A DNA stretch of 54,420 nt from an uncultured Chloroflexota bacterium (GCA_902786265.1 CADACE010000031.1:1-54420), one strand, 5' to 3'; shown: positions 8,990 through 19,111, counted from the first letter of the stretch. Program-made: numbers and translations. The notes: generated by a model from the letters alone, not told the origin.

Positions 8990-11900
8990 ATGGCAGTAAT
9001 TCGATGTAAAATTTGCGGCGGGGATTTGAATATCGCTGACGGGACGACCGTCGCGGTTTGTGAGTATTGCGGCACCAGACAGACGCTGCCGAAGATCAAT
9101 GATGAACAATGGGCAGCCGCCTTCAACCGCGGGGACCATTTCCGCAGGATCAGCGAATTCGACAAGGCGCTGAGCGTTTATGAACGCATCATCGCCGAAG
9201 ATGATACCGACGCCGAAGCACACTGGTGCGCGGCGCTTTCGCGGTACGGCATCGAGTATGTCAAGGATCCCGCCAGCGGAAAATATATCCCGACCTGCCA
9301 TCGGGCTTCTTTCACAAATTTTCTGGAAGATGTAGACTATCAGGCAGCCGTCGCCAATGCTGACCCTGTCGCGCGGGAACAGTATGAACAGGATGGCAGA
9401 CTTATCGCCGAAGTCCAGCGGAATATCATCGAAACCGTTAATAAGGAAGCTCCCTTCGATGTTTTCATCTGCTACAAGGAAAGCGATGACCGCGGACAAC
9501 GTACCCTGGACAGCACCCTGGCACAGGACATCTATTACCGCCTGACCGATCAGGGATACCGCGTCTTTTTCTCCCGCATCACCCTCGAAGACAAAGCCGG
9601 GCAGCAGTATGAGCCCTATATCTTCGCCGCGCTGCATTCCGCCAAAGTGATGATCGTCATCGGGACCCGTCCCGAATATATGAACGCGGTGTGGGTCAAG
9701 AACGAATGGAGCCGTTATCTTGCCATCATGAAGAATGACCGCAGCCGGCTGCTGATCCCCTGCTATCGCGACATGGATCCCTACGACATGCCGGAACAGC
9801 TTTCCATCCTGCAGAGCTACGACATGAGCCGCATCGGTTTTATCCAAGATCTGATCCGCGGAATCTCCAAAGTGCTGGAAGCCGGGAAACCGAAGGAAAA
9901 GGAGACGGTCGTCGTTCAAACCGCTTCCGGAAACACCACCCTCGACGCCCAAATCAAACGCGGAAATATCGCCCTGGAGGACGGAGATTTCCAGGCAGCC
10001 GACAGTTATTTTGACCATGCCCTTGACATTGATCCGGAATCCGCCGAAGCTTACTTCGGAAAAGCACTGGCAAAGGAACAATGCAGGACAGCCGATCAGT
10101 TTATCGAAAAGCACCGCAGCACGGCTAACCGAAAAACGGAAGAAATCAGCGTTCCAAGGAATGTCAGTGAGGCCGTCGGGCGTTCCGTTAAGAATTATGC
10201 AGTTCCGAATTATCTTGATGAAAATACGCTGCGAAGACTGTATAAAACATATCCTGTAACATATAAAAGCGAAACCACATGGCTGGAACAAAAGCTTATA
10301 ACCGAAAGTAATAATTTTACGAATGACAGATGGCTGAGCAAAGCTTTTCGATACGCGAAGGGAAATTTCAAAACAAAGCTTGATAATATCCGGAATACGA
10401 TCCTTTCAGGGATACAGTCTGATCTGGATCAGGCAAAAGCTGCTGATCAGGCTGAACAGCAGCGGATCATGCAGCAGTATGTTCAGGACTATCAAAGCTC
10501 CGAGCAGGAAGCATGGAAACAGTATAATCAGGCGCTGCAGAAACGGGAAGCGGATTATAAGTCAGCCTGTCTTGAAATGTCCCGGGCAGATGATATCAGC
10601 AAATGCGAAAAGGTAATATCTGATTTACGTAGAATCGGTCCTGAATATAAGGATATCGCTGCAAGAATCGGATATCTCGAAAAGGCAAAATCACAATTAC
10701 AGCAGGAAAAACAAAGACAGTTGGAAGAACAACAAAAGCGGGCTGCTGCTGCAAAGAGAAAGAAAAATTTTGCCCTTATTCTTTCAGTCATAACCTTTGC
10801 AGCTGTAGCATTTGTGTATATATTTGTAATAAAGCCTGCTTTAGACTATAAAGAAGCTGAAAGATTATTATTGTTAGGAGAATATGACGAGGCATATGCG
10901 TTACTAGAAAAAACAGGTAATAGTGATATGGTTGCATCTAGTAAATATGACAGAGCGATTGTCTTTCTTGATACCGGAAATTATGACGAGGCATATGCTT
11001 TACTAGAAGAAGCAGGTAAAAGTGATATGGTCGCATCCAATAAGTATGACAGAGCAATGTCCCTGTTGGATTCCGGTGATTATAAGACTGCCTATGACTT
11101 ACTTAAAGAGATTGGAAGGAATGATGTAATTACATCTAGTAAGTATGATAGAGCGATGATATTGCTGGATTCTAATGATTTCAAGACTGCTTATAAATTG
11201 CTTGAAGAGATCGAAAAGAATGATGTGATTGTATCCAATAAGTACGACAGAGCTATGTCCCTGATGGATTCCGGTGATTATAAGACTGCCTATGACTTAT
11301 TTATAGAGATTGGAAGGAATGATGTAATTACATCCAGTAAGTATGATAGAGCTATAAAAATGATTGAATCCGGTGACTATAAATCAGCTTATAATCTCTT
11401 GAAAAATTTAAATTATAAGGATAGCGCGGATTTAACTCTCCAAATAAAAAAAACATTAATGCGAGATGCAAAAATTGGTGATTATATAACGTTTGGGGCT
11501 TATGAGCAGGATAATAACATTGCAAACGGAAAAGAAGATATCGAATGGATTGTATTGGCCAAAGATACTGACAAAGTACTCATAATCAGTCGATATGCAC
11601 TCGATTGCAAGCAATATCATTCGCGTTATGCAATAGTAGACTGGGAAAATTGCTCTTTGCGAAAATGGCTAAATGAAACATTTATTAGTAAGGCTTTCAG
11701 CGCTGATGAGCAAAAAATGATTCCAATTACTGTAGTTACTGCAGATAAAAACCCAGAATACAGTACTGATCCAGGAAATGATACTAAAGATAAAGTATTT
11801 TTGCTGAGTGTCATCGAAGTAAATAAATACCTTCCATCGGAATCAACACGACGGGCGATTGCGACAAAATATGCCATATCACAAGGAGCTAGTAATCCAG

Positions 11901-12064
11901 GTGGCTACTGTGTTTGGTGGTTAAGATCACCAGGTTATGATCATACTTATGCTGCAGAGGTATTGAATGGGAAGGGAATAAAAATCTCCTATGATAGCGT
12001 CGATTGGAAATACGTTGCAGTTCGTCCTGCTTTATGGATAAGTCTGGATTCCGAAATCTTTTGA
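8990..12064 (+). CDS. Zinc-ribbon/TPR/TIR-domain membrane protein with C-terminal DUF6273 (TIR-2)
   Basis: 1024 residues. The first ~360 residues are almost identical to TIR-1: zinc ribbon, TPR-like helices, TIR at about 155-265 with Glu239 in VWVKNEW, then a TPR unit. After that the sequence is unrelated in detail: a Gln-rich coiled coil (about 490-590), one membrane helix (about 597-618), five and a half tandem 33-residue helical repeats (about 632-813), and a DUF6273 domain (about 827-1020) with FGAYEQDN, SLRKWLNE, WWLRSPG and VRPALWI. With one membrane span, the TIR and the DUF6273 domain are predicted on opposite sides. This would suit a receptor with an outside ligand domain and an inside TIR effector; that topology is inferred. 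Confidence 0.85.
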   Translation: MAVIRCKICGGDLNIADGTTVAVCEYCGTRQTLPKINDEQWAAAFNRGDHFRRISEFDKALSVYERIIAEDDTDAEAHWCAALSRYGIEYVKDPASGKYIPTCHRASFTNFLEDVDYQAAVANADPVAREQYEQDGRLIAEVQRNIIETVNKEAPFDVFICYKESDDRGQRTLDSTLAQDIYYRLTDQGYRVFFSRITLEDKAGQQYEPYIFAALHSAKVMIVIGTRPEYMNAVWVKNEWSRYLAIMKNDRSRLLIPCYRDMDPYDMPEQLSILQSYDMSRIGFIQDLIRGISKVLEAGKPKEKETVVVQTASGNTTLDAQIKRGNIALEDGDFQAADSYFDHALDIDPESAEAYFGKALAKEQCRTADQFIEKHRSTANRKTEEISVPRNVSEAVGRSVKNYAVPNYLDENTLRRLYKTYPVTYKSETTWLEQKLITESNNFTNDRWLSKAFRYAKGNFKTKLDNIRNTILSGIQSDLDQAKAADQAEQQRIMQQYVQDYQSSEQEAWKQYNQALQKREADYKSACLEMSRADDISKCEKVISDLRRIGPEYKDIAARIGYLEKAKSQLQQEKQRQLEEQQKRAAAAKRKKNFALILSVITFAAVAFVYIFVIKPALDYKEAERLLLLGEYDEAYALLEKTGNSDMVASSKYDRAIVFLDTGNYDEAYALLEEAGKSDMVASNKYDRAMSLLDSGDYKTAYDLLKEIGRNDVITSSKYDRAMILLDSNDFKTAYKLLEEIEKNDVIVSNKYDRAMSLMDSGDYKTAYDLFIEIGRNDVITSSKYDRAIKMIESGDYKSAYNLLKNLNYKDSADLTLQIKKTLMRDAKIGDYITFGAYEQDNNIANGKEDIEWIVLAKDTDKVLIISRYALDCKQYHSRYAIVDWENCSLRKWLNETFISKAFSADEQKMIPITVVTADKNPEYSTDPGNDTKDKVFLLSVIEVNKYLPSESTRRAIATKYAISQGASNPGGYCVWWLRSPGYDHTYAAEVLNGKGIKISYDSVDWKYVAVRPALWISLDSEIF
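10883..11430 (+). repeat. 99-bp tandem repeat inside TIR-2
   Basis: Five full units and a partial one with a 33-residue period. The consensus contains SKYDRAM, LLDSGDYKTAYDLL and an acidic/Asn link. Unit 3 and unit 5 share long stretches of identical DNA, so duplication is recent. The repeats are predicted helical hairpins like TPR or Sel1. Confidence 0.85.
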
Positions 12065-12405
12065 GCAGAAATCTATCCATCAGGTGCCACAAGTGCTAAT
12101 CTTCTCTATAAGGGGAACCTATGTTATTCTGAATAAATAACCATAATTTAGAGAGGATAATTTCGATACAACTGTTTGTTTATCGATAAGAAGATGATCT
12201 GCATATAACTATATAACGATGGGCGTTTTACAATAAAAATCAGGAACATAATGAAAATTCTCTTCTCCGAATTCCCGATTCATTCAAAAGTCGTCATTGT
12301 CAATGATTATCTGAAACCCTAGCGGGATGAAAACGGGATCCAATAAGTCGGTATTGAACAAGATCTTCTAAATTGAAGGTCTGTTAGCAAAACTCTCGCA
12401 AATGC
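12065..12405. other. Intergenic region between convergent TIR-2 and HEPN genes
   Basis: 341 bp without a supportable gene. Only weak hairpins are visible (for example about 12358-12380, 8-bp arms with one mismatch) and no clear T-tailed terminator. The segment is AT-rich. No RNA gene recognised. Confidence 0.5.
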
Positions 12406-13422
12406 TTATTTACCGTTGATTTCCACTCCTTCGATCAATTTTTGGACTTTCGCGTTATCAAAAATATCCGTAAGATGCTCATCCAAGAATTCCTCAAGCA
12501 ATCCATTGATGATTCGTAGACAATTCAGATTATGGTCGTCTTTATAACTGATCAGATTAAGTGGTTTGTCAGCATGAATAATATTGCAGCGGAAATAATA
12601 AGAAAACTGTGCCAAAAGATACCCATAAACACTGATATCATAAGCCCCAATAGATTGGCTTTTATTGAGACAATTTCTGATATTTTCTGCGAAATCGGCT
12701 GGGATATTATTCTTCAATGGATGTGTAATGAAATCCGCTACATCGGTGTGACGCAATATCTTGCTAACCTCCTGCCCTATTGAATTATTATCCTTACTAT
12801 CAATACCTTCTTTGCCTAATCCATAAGTCTGCATTAGCAAAGCAATCTGGTCTTTTTCAGAACGATTCCCTTTCGCTTTTGGAACAAGAGAGCTAAGGAA
12901 TCCATACATCCCGTTGAATGCCATCCACAGATTCACAAATCGTTCGGATTCGTACTTTTTGCTCTTGCTGAGGATATATGAGAACAGCGCTGCTGTTCTC
13001 ATATCGAAACTTGATTTAGGGTTGGATAGGATATAATCGATCACAGTTCCCTGCTTCCAGGTATCGGGAACAGATCTTTGGAATTGTCCGGATATGAGCT
13101 GATAAACCGGTGCATGGTGGTCTGCCGAGTAATTAATAGTTTCAGATTTGCTATTCACGGTGATCTTTATTTTTCGGATATTCATGCTGTTTGAAAACAG
13201 GACCATTTGCAACAGAAGAACCTTTCGTATCGCATCAGGAAATAAGTAGGAGTTCGAAGAAAGGATATCCTCTGAAGAGAATAAACTGGAGAGGCGCACC
13301 CTGATTTCCGCGAAATTTCTACCGACACGAAGCGTCACATTTTTTGTCGCTCCGTAATTGTAAGAGAATTGATAAGATTTTCCACGAACTAAATTGATTT
13401 GGATGGAATATCGGTTTTTCAT
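12406..13422 (-). CDS. HEPN-like protein with an R-X4-H motif, downstream of a TIR gene
   Basis: 338 residues, ATG 13422 with GGAG upstream. The N-terminal ~110 residues are predicted beta-rich. The C-terminal part is alpha-helical and contains FRCNIIHAD, where Arg278 and His283 form the R-X4-H pair typical of HEPN ribonucleases, followed by a helix ending in LLEEFLDEHL. It resembles the Apea-like HEPN group by pattern only. It starts 12 bp after the stop of TIR-3 on the same strand, so the two are almost certainly co-transcribed. I infer an RNA-cleaving partner of the TIR protein, perhaps in phage defence or in toxin-like regulation. Without a search, homology is unproven. Confidence 0.65.
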   Translation of the reverse strand: MKNRYSIQINLVRGKSYQFSYNYGATKNVTLRVGRNFAEIRVRLSSLFSSEDILSSNSYLFPDAIRKVLLLQMVLFSNSMNIRKIKITVNSKSETINYSADHHAPVYQLISGQFQRSVPDTWKQGTVIDYILSNPKSSFDMRTAALFSYILSKSKKYESERFVNLWMAFNGMYGFLSSLVPKAKGNRSEKDQIALLMQTYGLGKEGIDSKDNNSIGQEVSKILRHTDVADFITHPLKNNIPADFAENIRNCLNKSQSIGAYDISVYGYLLAQFSYYFRCNIIHADKPLNLISYKDDHNLNCLRIINGLLEEFLDEHLTDIFDNAKVQKLIEGVEINGK

Positions 13423-13434
13423 AATACTCCTTTT

Positions 13435-16400
13435 TTATTTATTATCGAGAAACGTTACCCACATAACCGGACGAACTTTTATATCTTTGTGAGTAACAAT
13501 ACTACCCACCCCTGATTCTTTTGCAAATGAACCATCTATGTAAACGTCAGCGGCAAAAGATGATTTACCATTCGAAGTGTAATCAGTTATGGTTCGAAGC
13601 CACCAACTAGCCTTTTCACTAAAATGAGGACTTGCACTTTGTGATTCTGCATATTCAGTTGCAGTAAGAATTTTGATATCATTACCTAAATACCAAGTCA
13701 AGTATTCATTTACTTCTTTTGAGCTTAAAATAAAAACTCTATCACGAACCTCATTACCTTGTGAACCAGAATATTGTTTTTGGGTAACTTCAGGCGAAAC
13801 TTTTGAGAGTTGTATATATTGCTGTTCTTCATTCGTAAAAGCAGACTGAAAAAAGTCATTATTCAGCCATTGCCGAAGACTACATGTTTCCCAAGTCACG
13901 ATAGCTTCCTTGTTATTAAATTGTTTCGTATCCAAACCATACAAGCTCATTAAAAACAGACTATCTTTTTTCTTTTCCAATACGATCCATTCTATTGCTT
14001 CTTTTCCGTTGGAGAAATCATTATCCTGCTCATAATGACCAAATTTGATTCTATCCCCAACTCTTACTTTGGGAGCATTTAAGAGAAAAACAGGTAAGAC
14101 ATCCATCTCAGCAATGATATCACTGGATATTTTATTATTTATACCAGATAAAAAATCGGAGATTTCCTGGGTGCTGAGCCGGGAAAGAACCGAAGCCTGG
14201 GCTTTGACAGCCTGTAAATAATGTTTTTCGCTATCTTTATACCCATCAAGACTTGCAAAGAGTCTGATTGACTCTATATAATTTCCATTATTCAGCATTG
14301 CCTCTGCTGAATTATAAATTTGATCATTGATTGCTTGCTGACATTCAATAATTTTATCTAATGAGTCTTTATATGATCCAAGCTTTGAAAATGCCTTGAT
14401 GGCTTGGTCATACTTCCCATTTTCCATCAGTTTATCAGCAGCGACATAATCAAGGTCCATAATGGCAGTTTCGCATTGATTGATTTTTTCAGAGGAATCT
14501 TTATAACCTTGTTGTTGTTCGAATATGGAAATTGCTTCTGAATACCGTCCTTCATTCATCAGTCTTAATGCTTCATTATATTGTTTCTGAGGAAGAATAA
14601 CTGTTTTTAAAATAATAATTCCTAAGAGTACAACAACAATTAAGATTATTGATGTTCTGAATGATTTTTCTTTCTTTTGTGCTTTTTCTTGGTTTCTAAT
14701 TTTCATTTGCCGTTCTTGCTCCAGTGTATACTGTTCATGAAGTTTGGAATATTCTTTCCAGCACCTTTCAGCAAGTATACGGGAATCTTTATATCTTTCT
14801 AGGCTTTGAAAACGAGTATGTAAGGTTATAAATTCAATTTCTGTATTTGCATTATTAAATTCTTGAAGACACTTTTGATATTCAGGTTCTTTCTCTTTCC
14901 AAATCTGATTAAGTTCGTTATATAATATAGAATCTGTTTCTGCCATAAATTTTTGGTAAGCAGAAAGCATTTCATTTACTTTTTTCGCATCGCAGTCAGC
15001 CGCAACTCGTATTCTGGAATCCATTATTTGATTGATTGAAGCAAGAAATTGAGCAATAATAATCTTGGTGTCTCCTTTGGCATATTGCTGCGCGCGAACA
15101 AATAATTTATCCATCTCTATAGCTTGAATCAGTTCCGCACTCTGTTTTTCTCTTGTTTCTGTTTTTGAATCGAAATATCTATCAAAATTTTGATAATATC
15201 TTCTTATTTTCTCTTCGGAATAAATCCCAATCTTACCAAAATGATTTACAGCATTTTCAATATATGCAGTATTGGGTGGAAATGCCTCTTTTTTTACAAA
15301 CGCAGCTTCTTTATATTGATCAGTTAATGAAGAACATAAAGCTTCTGCATTATGTTGGTGATTCGAAGCGAGATATTTTCCCCAATAAGCCTCCGCACAC
15401 TCTGCATCCTGGTTCAGAACCTGTTCGAAGAAATCATCGGCTTTTTCCCATTCGCCATCTTCCAGAGCCATGTTTCCACGTTTCAAGAGTGCGTTCACGT
15501 TGCCTGTATAAACCGGAGCCGCAGCGGCAACAGGTATAGGCGCTGCTGCCGGCTGGGATTGATCCTTTCCGATAACCTTCTGTATTCCGCGGACAAGATC
15601 GTTGATGAAACCGATTTTTCCCATGTTTTGAGCCTGAAGATGGGCGAATTCTTCCGGAAGCTCATAGGGATCCATATCCTTATAGCAGGGGATCATGAGC
15701 CGGGTTCGGTCCTTTTTCATGATCTTCAGGAAGCGGGACCATTCGTTTTTCACCCAGACCGCATTGAAGTATTCCGGTTTTGTGCCCAGCACCAGCATCA
15801 CCTTCGCGGTGTTCAGCGCTGAGAAGATCACCGGTTCATATTCCGAACCGAGTTTGTCTTCCAGTGAGATCGCTGCGTAAAATACCTTGAATCCCTCATT
15901 CTTCAGCTGGTAGTAAATATCATTGGCGATCACGCTGTCCTGGGTGCGGTTCCCGCTGTCATCGGTCTCTTTGTAGCAGATGAAGACATCATAGGGTGAT
16001 TCCTTTTGGGCGATAGCAAGGATGCCCTTCTGGATCTCTTCGATCTTCGCCGCTTCGGTCTCATAGATTTCCCGCTGGACAGCGTCGGCATATTTCAGCG
16101 CGTTTTTGTAATCTTCATCAGTCGTCACCGCGTCATAGGATGCCCGGTGGCAGGTCGGGATGCGTTTGTAAGTGGCGGGATCTTCGACATATTCGATGCC
16201 GTATTTGCAGAGGATAAGTCCCCAATAAGCTTCCGCTTCAGTCTGGTCCGCCTGCAGGATCTTCTCATAAATATCCGCAGCTTTGTCAAATTCGGACTTT
16301 ATCCGCAGCACATTCGCCCGGTTGAACAGCCCCTGCAGGTTTTCATCCTGATTGGACGGCAGCGTCTGCCGCGTCCCGCAGAATTCACATACACAGGAGG

Positions 16401-16458
16401 TCGCGCCATCCTGAATTTCCAAATCTCCGCCGCACATTTTGCATCGAAATATCGCCAT
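13435..16458 (-). CDS. Zinc-ribbon/TPR/TIR-domain membrane protein with C-terminal DUF6273 (TIR-3)
   Basis: 1007 residues from ATG 16458 behind AGGTGG. Zinc ribbon (CKMCGGDL ... CEFCGTRQ), TPR-like helices, TIR domain (about 155-265; FICYKETDD, Glu in VWVKNEW), an Ala/Pro linker and one TPR unit, coiled coil, one membrane helix (about 598-620), degenerate TPR-like repeats (about 625-760) and a DUF6273 domain (about 797-1005; FGHYEQDN, SLRQWLNNDF, SWWLRTITD, VRPVMWV). The first ~340 residues are nearly identical to TIR-4 and clearly related to TIR-1 and TIR-2. It is the first gene of a two-gene operon with the HEPN-like gene. The TIR output could be NAD+ cleavage; the trigger is unknown. Confidence 0.85.
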   Translation of the reverse strand: MAIFRCKMCGGDLEIQDGATSCVCEFCGTRQTLPSNQDENLQGLFNRANVLRIKSEFDKAADIYEKILQADQTEAEAYWGLILCKYGIEYVEDPATYKRIPTCHRASYDAVTTDEDYKNALKYADAVQREIYETEAAKIEEIQKGILAIAQKESPYDVFICYKETDDSGNRTQDSVIANDIYYQLKNEGFKVFYAAISLEDKLGSEYEPVIFSALNTAKVMLVLGTKPEYFNAVWVKNEWSRFLKIMKKDRTRLMIPCYKDMDPYELPEEFAHLQAQNMGKIGFINDLVRGIQKVIGKDQSQPAAAPIPVAAAAPVYTGNVNALLKRGNMALEDGEWEKADDFFEQVLNQDAECAEAYWGKYLASNHQHNAEALCSSLTDQYKEAAFVKKEAFPPNTAYIENAVNHFGKIGIYSEEKIRRYYQNFDRYFDSKTETREKQSAELIQAIEMDKLFVRAQQYAKGDTKIIIAQFLASINQIMDSRIRVAADCDAKKVNEMLSAYQKFMAETDSILYNELNQIWKEKEPEYQKCLQEFNNANTEIEFITLHTRFQSLERYKDSRILAERCWKEYSKLHEQYTLEQERQMKIRNQEKAQKKEKSFRTSIILIVVVLLGIIILKTVILPQKQYNEALRLMNEGRYSEAISIFEQQQGYKDSSEKINQCETAIMDLDYVAADKLMENGKYDQAIKAFSKLGSYKDSLDKIIECQQAINDQIYNSAEAMLNNGNYIESIRLFASLDGYKDSEKHYLQAVKAQASVLSRLSTQEISDFLSGINNKISSDIIAEMDVLPVFLLNAPKVRVGDRIKFGHYEQDNDFSNGKEAIEWIVLEKKKDSLFLMSLYGLDTKQFNNKEAIVTWETCSLRQWLNNDFFQSAFTNEEQQYIQLSKVSPEVTQKQYSGSQGNEVRDRVFILSSKEVNEYLTWYLGNDIKILTATEYAESQSASPHFSEKASWWLRTITDYTSNGKSSFAADVYIDGSFAKESGVGSIVTHKDIKVRPVMWVTFLDNK

Positions 16459-16465
16459 ATTTAGC

Positions 16466-16532
16466 CACCTGCAACATCTAATAAAATTATTTATCAGTTT
16501 ATATCAGTTTTTTTGTATGAATCTATAAGAAC
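16466..16532 (-). promoter_or_regulatory. Conserved leader with repeated ACTGATA motif upstream of TIR-3
   Basis: The ~65 bp before TIR-3 match the leader of TIR-4 almost base for base, although the 3' halves of these genes differ. On the minus strand it carries AAACTGATA twice in tandem and AT-rich -10-like sequence, then AGGTGG as ribosome binding site. It is likely a shared promoter/operator. Confidence 0.55.
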
Positions 16533-16545
16533 AAATAAAACTGCT

Positions 16546-19110
16546 CTATTGCCTTATCGAAATTACTGGACAAATTTTTCCTTCATGATAAATGCCAAGT
16601 TTACCCTCCCAATCGTATTTTCCAGAGACGATTTCCCAGTTTTGTATTTGGTATGCTCCACCAAGATTTGAGTCATCATATTTTTTATCTAATACATCCA
16701 TAAGCATAAAATTACCTTTCATCTTTGATTTTGCAACACCTCTATATTTCCCCACTTCTTCTATCGTCATGAGTCTTATTTCCCCGTTTAACAATTCAGC
16801 TTCATTATTTGTAAAGCTACCTGTTTTGAAATCTTTATTTAGCCAAGCTCGAATAGTACTGTTCCTCCACGAAAAGCTTTTGTATTTGTCAGGCCTATTA
16901 TTCTCATCATATTCTTTTGTTGCGACGATACTGCGGCAAAGCAATAATATTTCTGTTCCATTATTATCTAATACAACCCACTCTAATTTTAGATCAGCCA
17001 AATGTCCAAATACTACAATGTCACCTGCTTTGGATTCTTTTATTTGCTTGTTCTCAATGCATGATTTAAGATATTCACTTGTTTCTTTATCAAAATTTGA
17101 TGTATCAACCCAACTAATTGCAGATGTAAAGTTCATATCATTAAAATACGATTGAACAATATCATTACTGTTTTTATATCCTTTACAGTTTGCAAAATGT
17201 TTGAATGCTTCATAATAATTATTCTCCCCCATTAATTGAACTGCCGAATTGTAATGATGTTGCGGAATAATTATTTTTCCCATAAGAATAGCTATAACTA
17301 AAACAGTTATGGCAACAATTGTAATCATAGCTATGTTTTTTTTGTTTTTTTGAGCTATTTTCTTCTGTTCTATCTCTTCTTCCTCTTTCAGTTTTCTTAT
17401 CTCAGATTGACATTTTTTTTGAAGTTCAGAAGAATTCTTATAATTTGCCATACCGGGAGAACTAAGTTCGTTAAGAATAAATTCGTAATGCGATATTTTA
17501 TTTGCATTCATTGATTTATTAAGCAGACTCTGATAATCATTCTCCCTTTTTGCCGCTGCATCCTGCCACATTTTTTGAACTTTCTGATTTGCTTCCGTAA
17601 TGAAACGAGCGTAAGAACCTTGAACCATAGCACGTTCAAGCAAATCAAGCAGTCTTGCTTGTTGAATACGTTTATCCATCTCATAGATAATAGAGTTTAT
17701 CCATGTTGTGATGTTATCCCTTGAAGCACCTTTGGCATACTGAACAGCTCGTGACAGAAATCTATCAGAATTAAATGACTTAATCAATGCATCCTTTTGT
17801 TGTATTCGGTACGAAAGGATAGATGTGTAAGTCCGATCAAAATCATATATTTTCCTAATTTTCTCTTCCCCCAGATACCCTGGAATAGTAAAGTTATTTA
17901 CAACATATATGATATGATCTTCATTTGCAGGACAAGCTTGTAATTTTTCTGGAAATGCATAATGATAATTCAGAGTCAATAAAATTCCCATGTTTTCTAA
18001 AGAGGATTGTTTATTAGAGACAAGAAATTTTCCAATATATGCTTCTGCACATTCAGCATCTTGATTTAAAGCATCCTCAAAGAAGCCATTTGCCTTTTCC
18101 CATTCGCCATCTTCCAGAGCCATGTTTCCGCGTTTTATGAGTGCGTTCACGTTGCTCGTATAAACCGGAGCCGCAGCGGCAACAGGTATAGGCGCTGCTG
18201 CCGGATGGGGCTGATCTTTTCCGATAACTTTCTTTATGCCGCGGACAAGGTCGTTAATGAAACCGATTTTCCCCATGTTCTGTGCCTGCAGGTGGGCGAA
18301 TTCTTCGGGAAGCTCATAGGGATCCATATCCTTGTAACAGGGGATCATCAGGCGGGTACGATCTTTCTTCATGATCTTCAGGAAGCGGGACCACTCGTTT
18401 TTCACCCAGACCGCATTGAAATATTCCGGCTTTGTTCCCAGCGCCAGCATCACCTTCGCGGTATTCAGCGCCGAGAAGATCACCGGTTCATATTCTGAGC
18501 CGAGTTTATCCTCCAATGATATGGCTGCATAAAAGACCTTGAACCCCTCATGCGTCAGCTGGTAGTAAATATCATTGGCAATCACGCTGTCCTGGGTGCG
18601 GTTCCCGCTGTCATCGGTCTCTTTGTAGCAGATGAAGACATCATAGGGTGATTCCTTTTGGGCAATAGCAAGGATGCCCTTCTGGATCTCTTCGATCTTC
18701 GCCGCCTCGGTTTCATAGATCTCCCGCTGGACAGCGTCGGCATATCTCAGCGCGTTTTTGTAGTCTTCATCAGTCGTCACCGCGTCATAGGACGCCCGGT
18801 GGCAGGTCGGGATGCGCTTATAGGTGGCTGGATCTTCGACATATTCGATGCCGTATTTGCAGAGAATCAGCCCCCAGTAAGCTTCCGCTTCGGTCTGGTC
18901 CGCCTGCAGGATTTTTTCATATATATCCGCAGCCTTGTCAAATTCGGACTTTATCCGCAGCACATTTGCCCGGTTGAACAGTCCCTGAAGGTTTTCATCC
19001 TGATTGGACGGCAGCGTCTGCCGTGTCCCGCAGAATTCACATACACAGGAGGTCGCGCCATCCTGAATTTCCAAATCTCCACCACACATTTTGCATCGAA
19101 ATATCGCCAT
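16546..19110 (-). CDS. Zinc-ribbon/TPR/TIR-domain membrane protein with short DUF6273-like end (TIR-4)
   Basis: 854 residues from ATG 19110. The N-terminal ~340 residues (zinc ribbon, TPR-like helices, TIR with FICYKETDD and VWVKNEW, Ala/Pro linker, TPR unit) are nearly identical to TIR-3. After GEWEKA the sequence diverges: coiled coil, one membrane helix (about 588-612), a short helical section and a divergent, shortened DUF6273-like domain (about 685-853; LEWVVLD, STIRAWLNKDF, ending CPVISI). The anchors WWLRSPG and VRPAFW are not kept, so this domain may be degenerate or specialised. The end of this gene and TIR-3 are separated by a leader of 87 bp with its own promoter-like motif. Confidence 0.82.
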   Translation of the reverse strand: MAIFRCKMCGGDLEIQDGATSCVCEFCGTRQTLPSNQDENLQGLFNRANVLRIKSEFDKAADIYEKILQADQTEAEAYWGLILCKYGIEYVEDPATYKRIPTCHRASYDAVTTDEDYKNALRYADAVQREIYETEAAKIEEIQKGILAIAQKESPYDVFICYKETDDSGNRTQDSVIANDIYYQLTHEGFKVFYAAISLEDKLGSEYEPVIFSALNTAKVMLALGTKPEYFNAVWVKNEWSRFLKIMKKDRTRLMIPCYKDMDPYELPEEFAHLQAQNMGKIGFINDLVRGIKKVIGKDQPHPAAAPIPVAAAAPVYTSNVNALIKRGNMALEDGEWEKANGFFEDALNQDAECAEAYIGKFLVSNKQSSLENMGILLTLNYHYAFPEKLQACPANEDHIIYVVNNFTIPGYLGEEKIRKIYDFDRTYTSILSYRIQQKDALIKSFNSDRFLSRAVQYAKGASRDNITTWINSIIYEMDKRIQQARLLDLLERAMVQGSYARFITEANQKVQKMWQDAAAKRENDYQSLLNKSMNANKISHYEFILNELSSPGMANYKNSSELQKKCQSEIRKLKEEEEIEQKKIAQKNKKNIAMITIVAITVLVIAILMGKIIIPQHHYNSAVQLMGENNYYEAFKHFANCKGYKNSNDIVQSYFNDMNFTSAISWVDTSNFDKETSEYLKSCIENKQIKESKAGDIVVFGHLADLKLEWVVLDNNGTEILLLCRSIVATKEYDENNRPDKYKSFSWRNSTIRAWLNKDFKTGSFTNNEAELLNGEIRLMTIEEVGKYRGVAKSKMKGNFMLMDVLDKKYDDSNLGGAYQIQNWEIVSGKYDWEGKLGIYHEGKICPVISIRQ

Positions 19111-19111
19111 A

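Noticed and set aside
8954..10291. 445-codon open frame on the minus strand opposite TIR-2
   Set aside because: Same region encodes the TIR domain on the plus strand; a similar shadow occurs opposite TIR-1, so it follows from base composition.
10883..11430. Repeat array as CRISPR
   Set aside because: 99-bp, in-frame, coding repeats without spacers.
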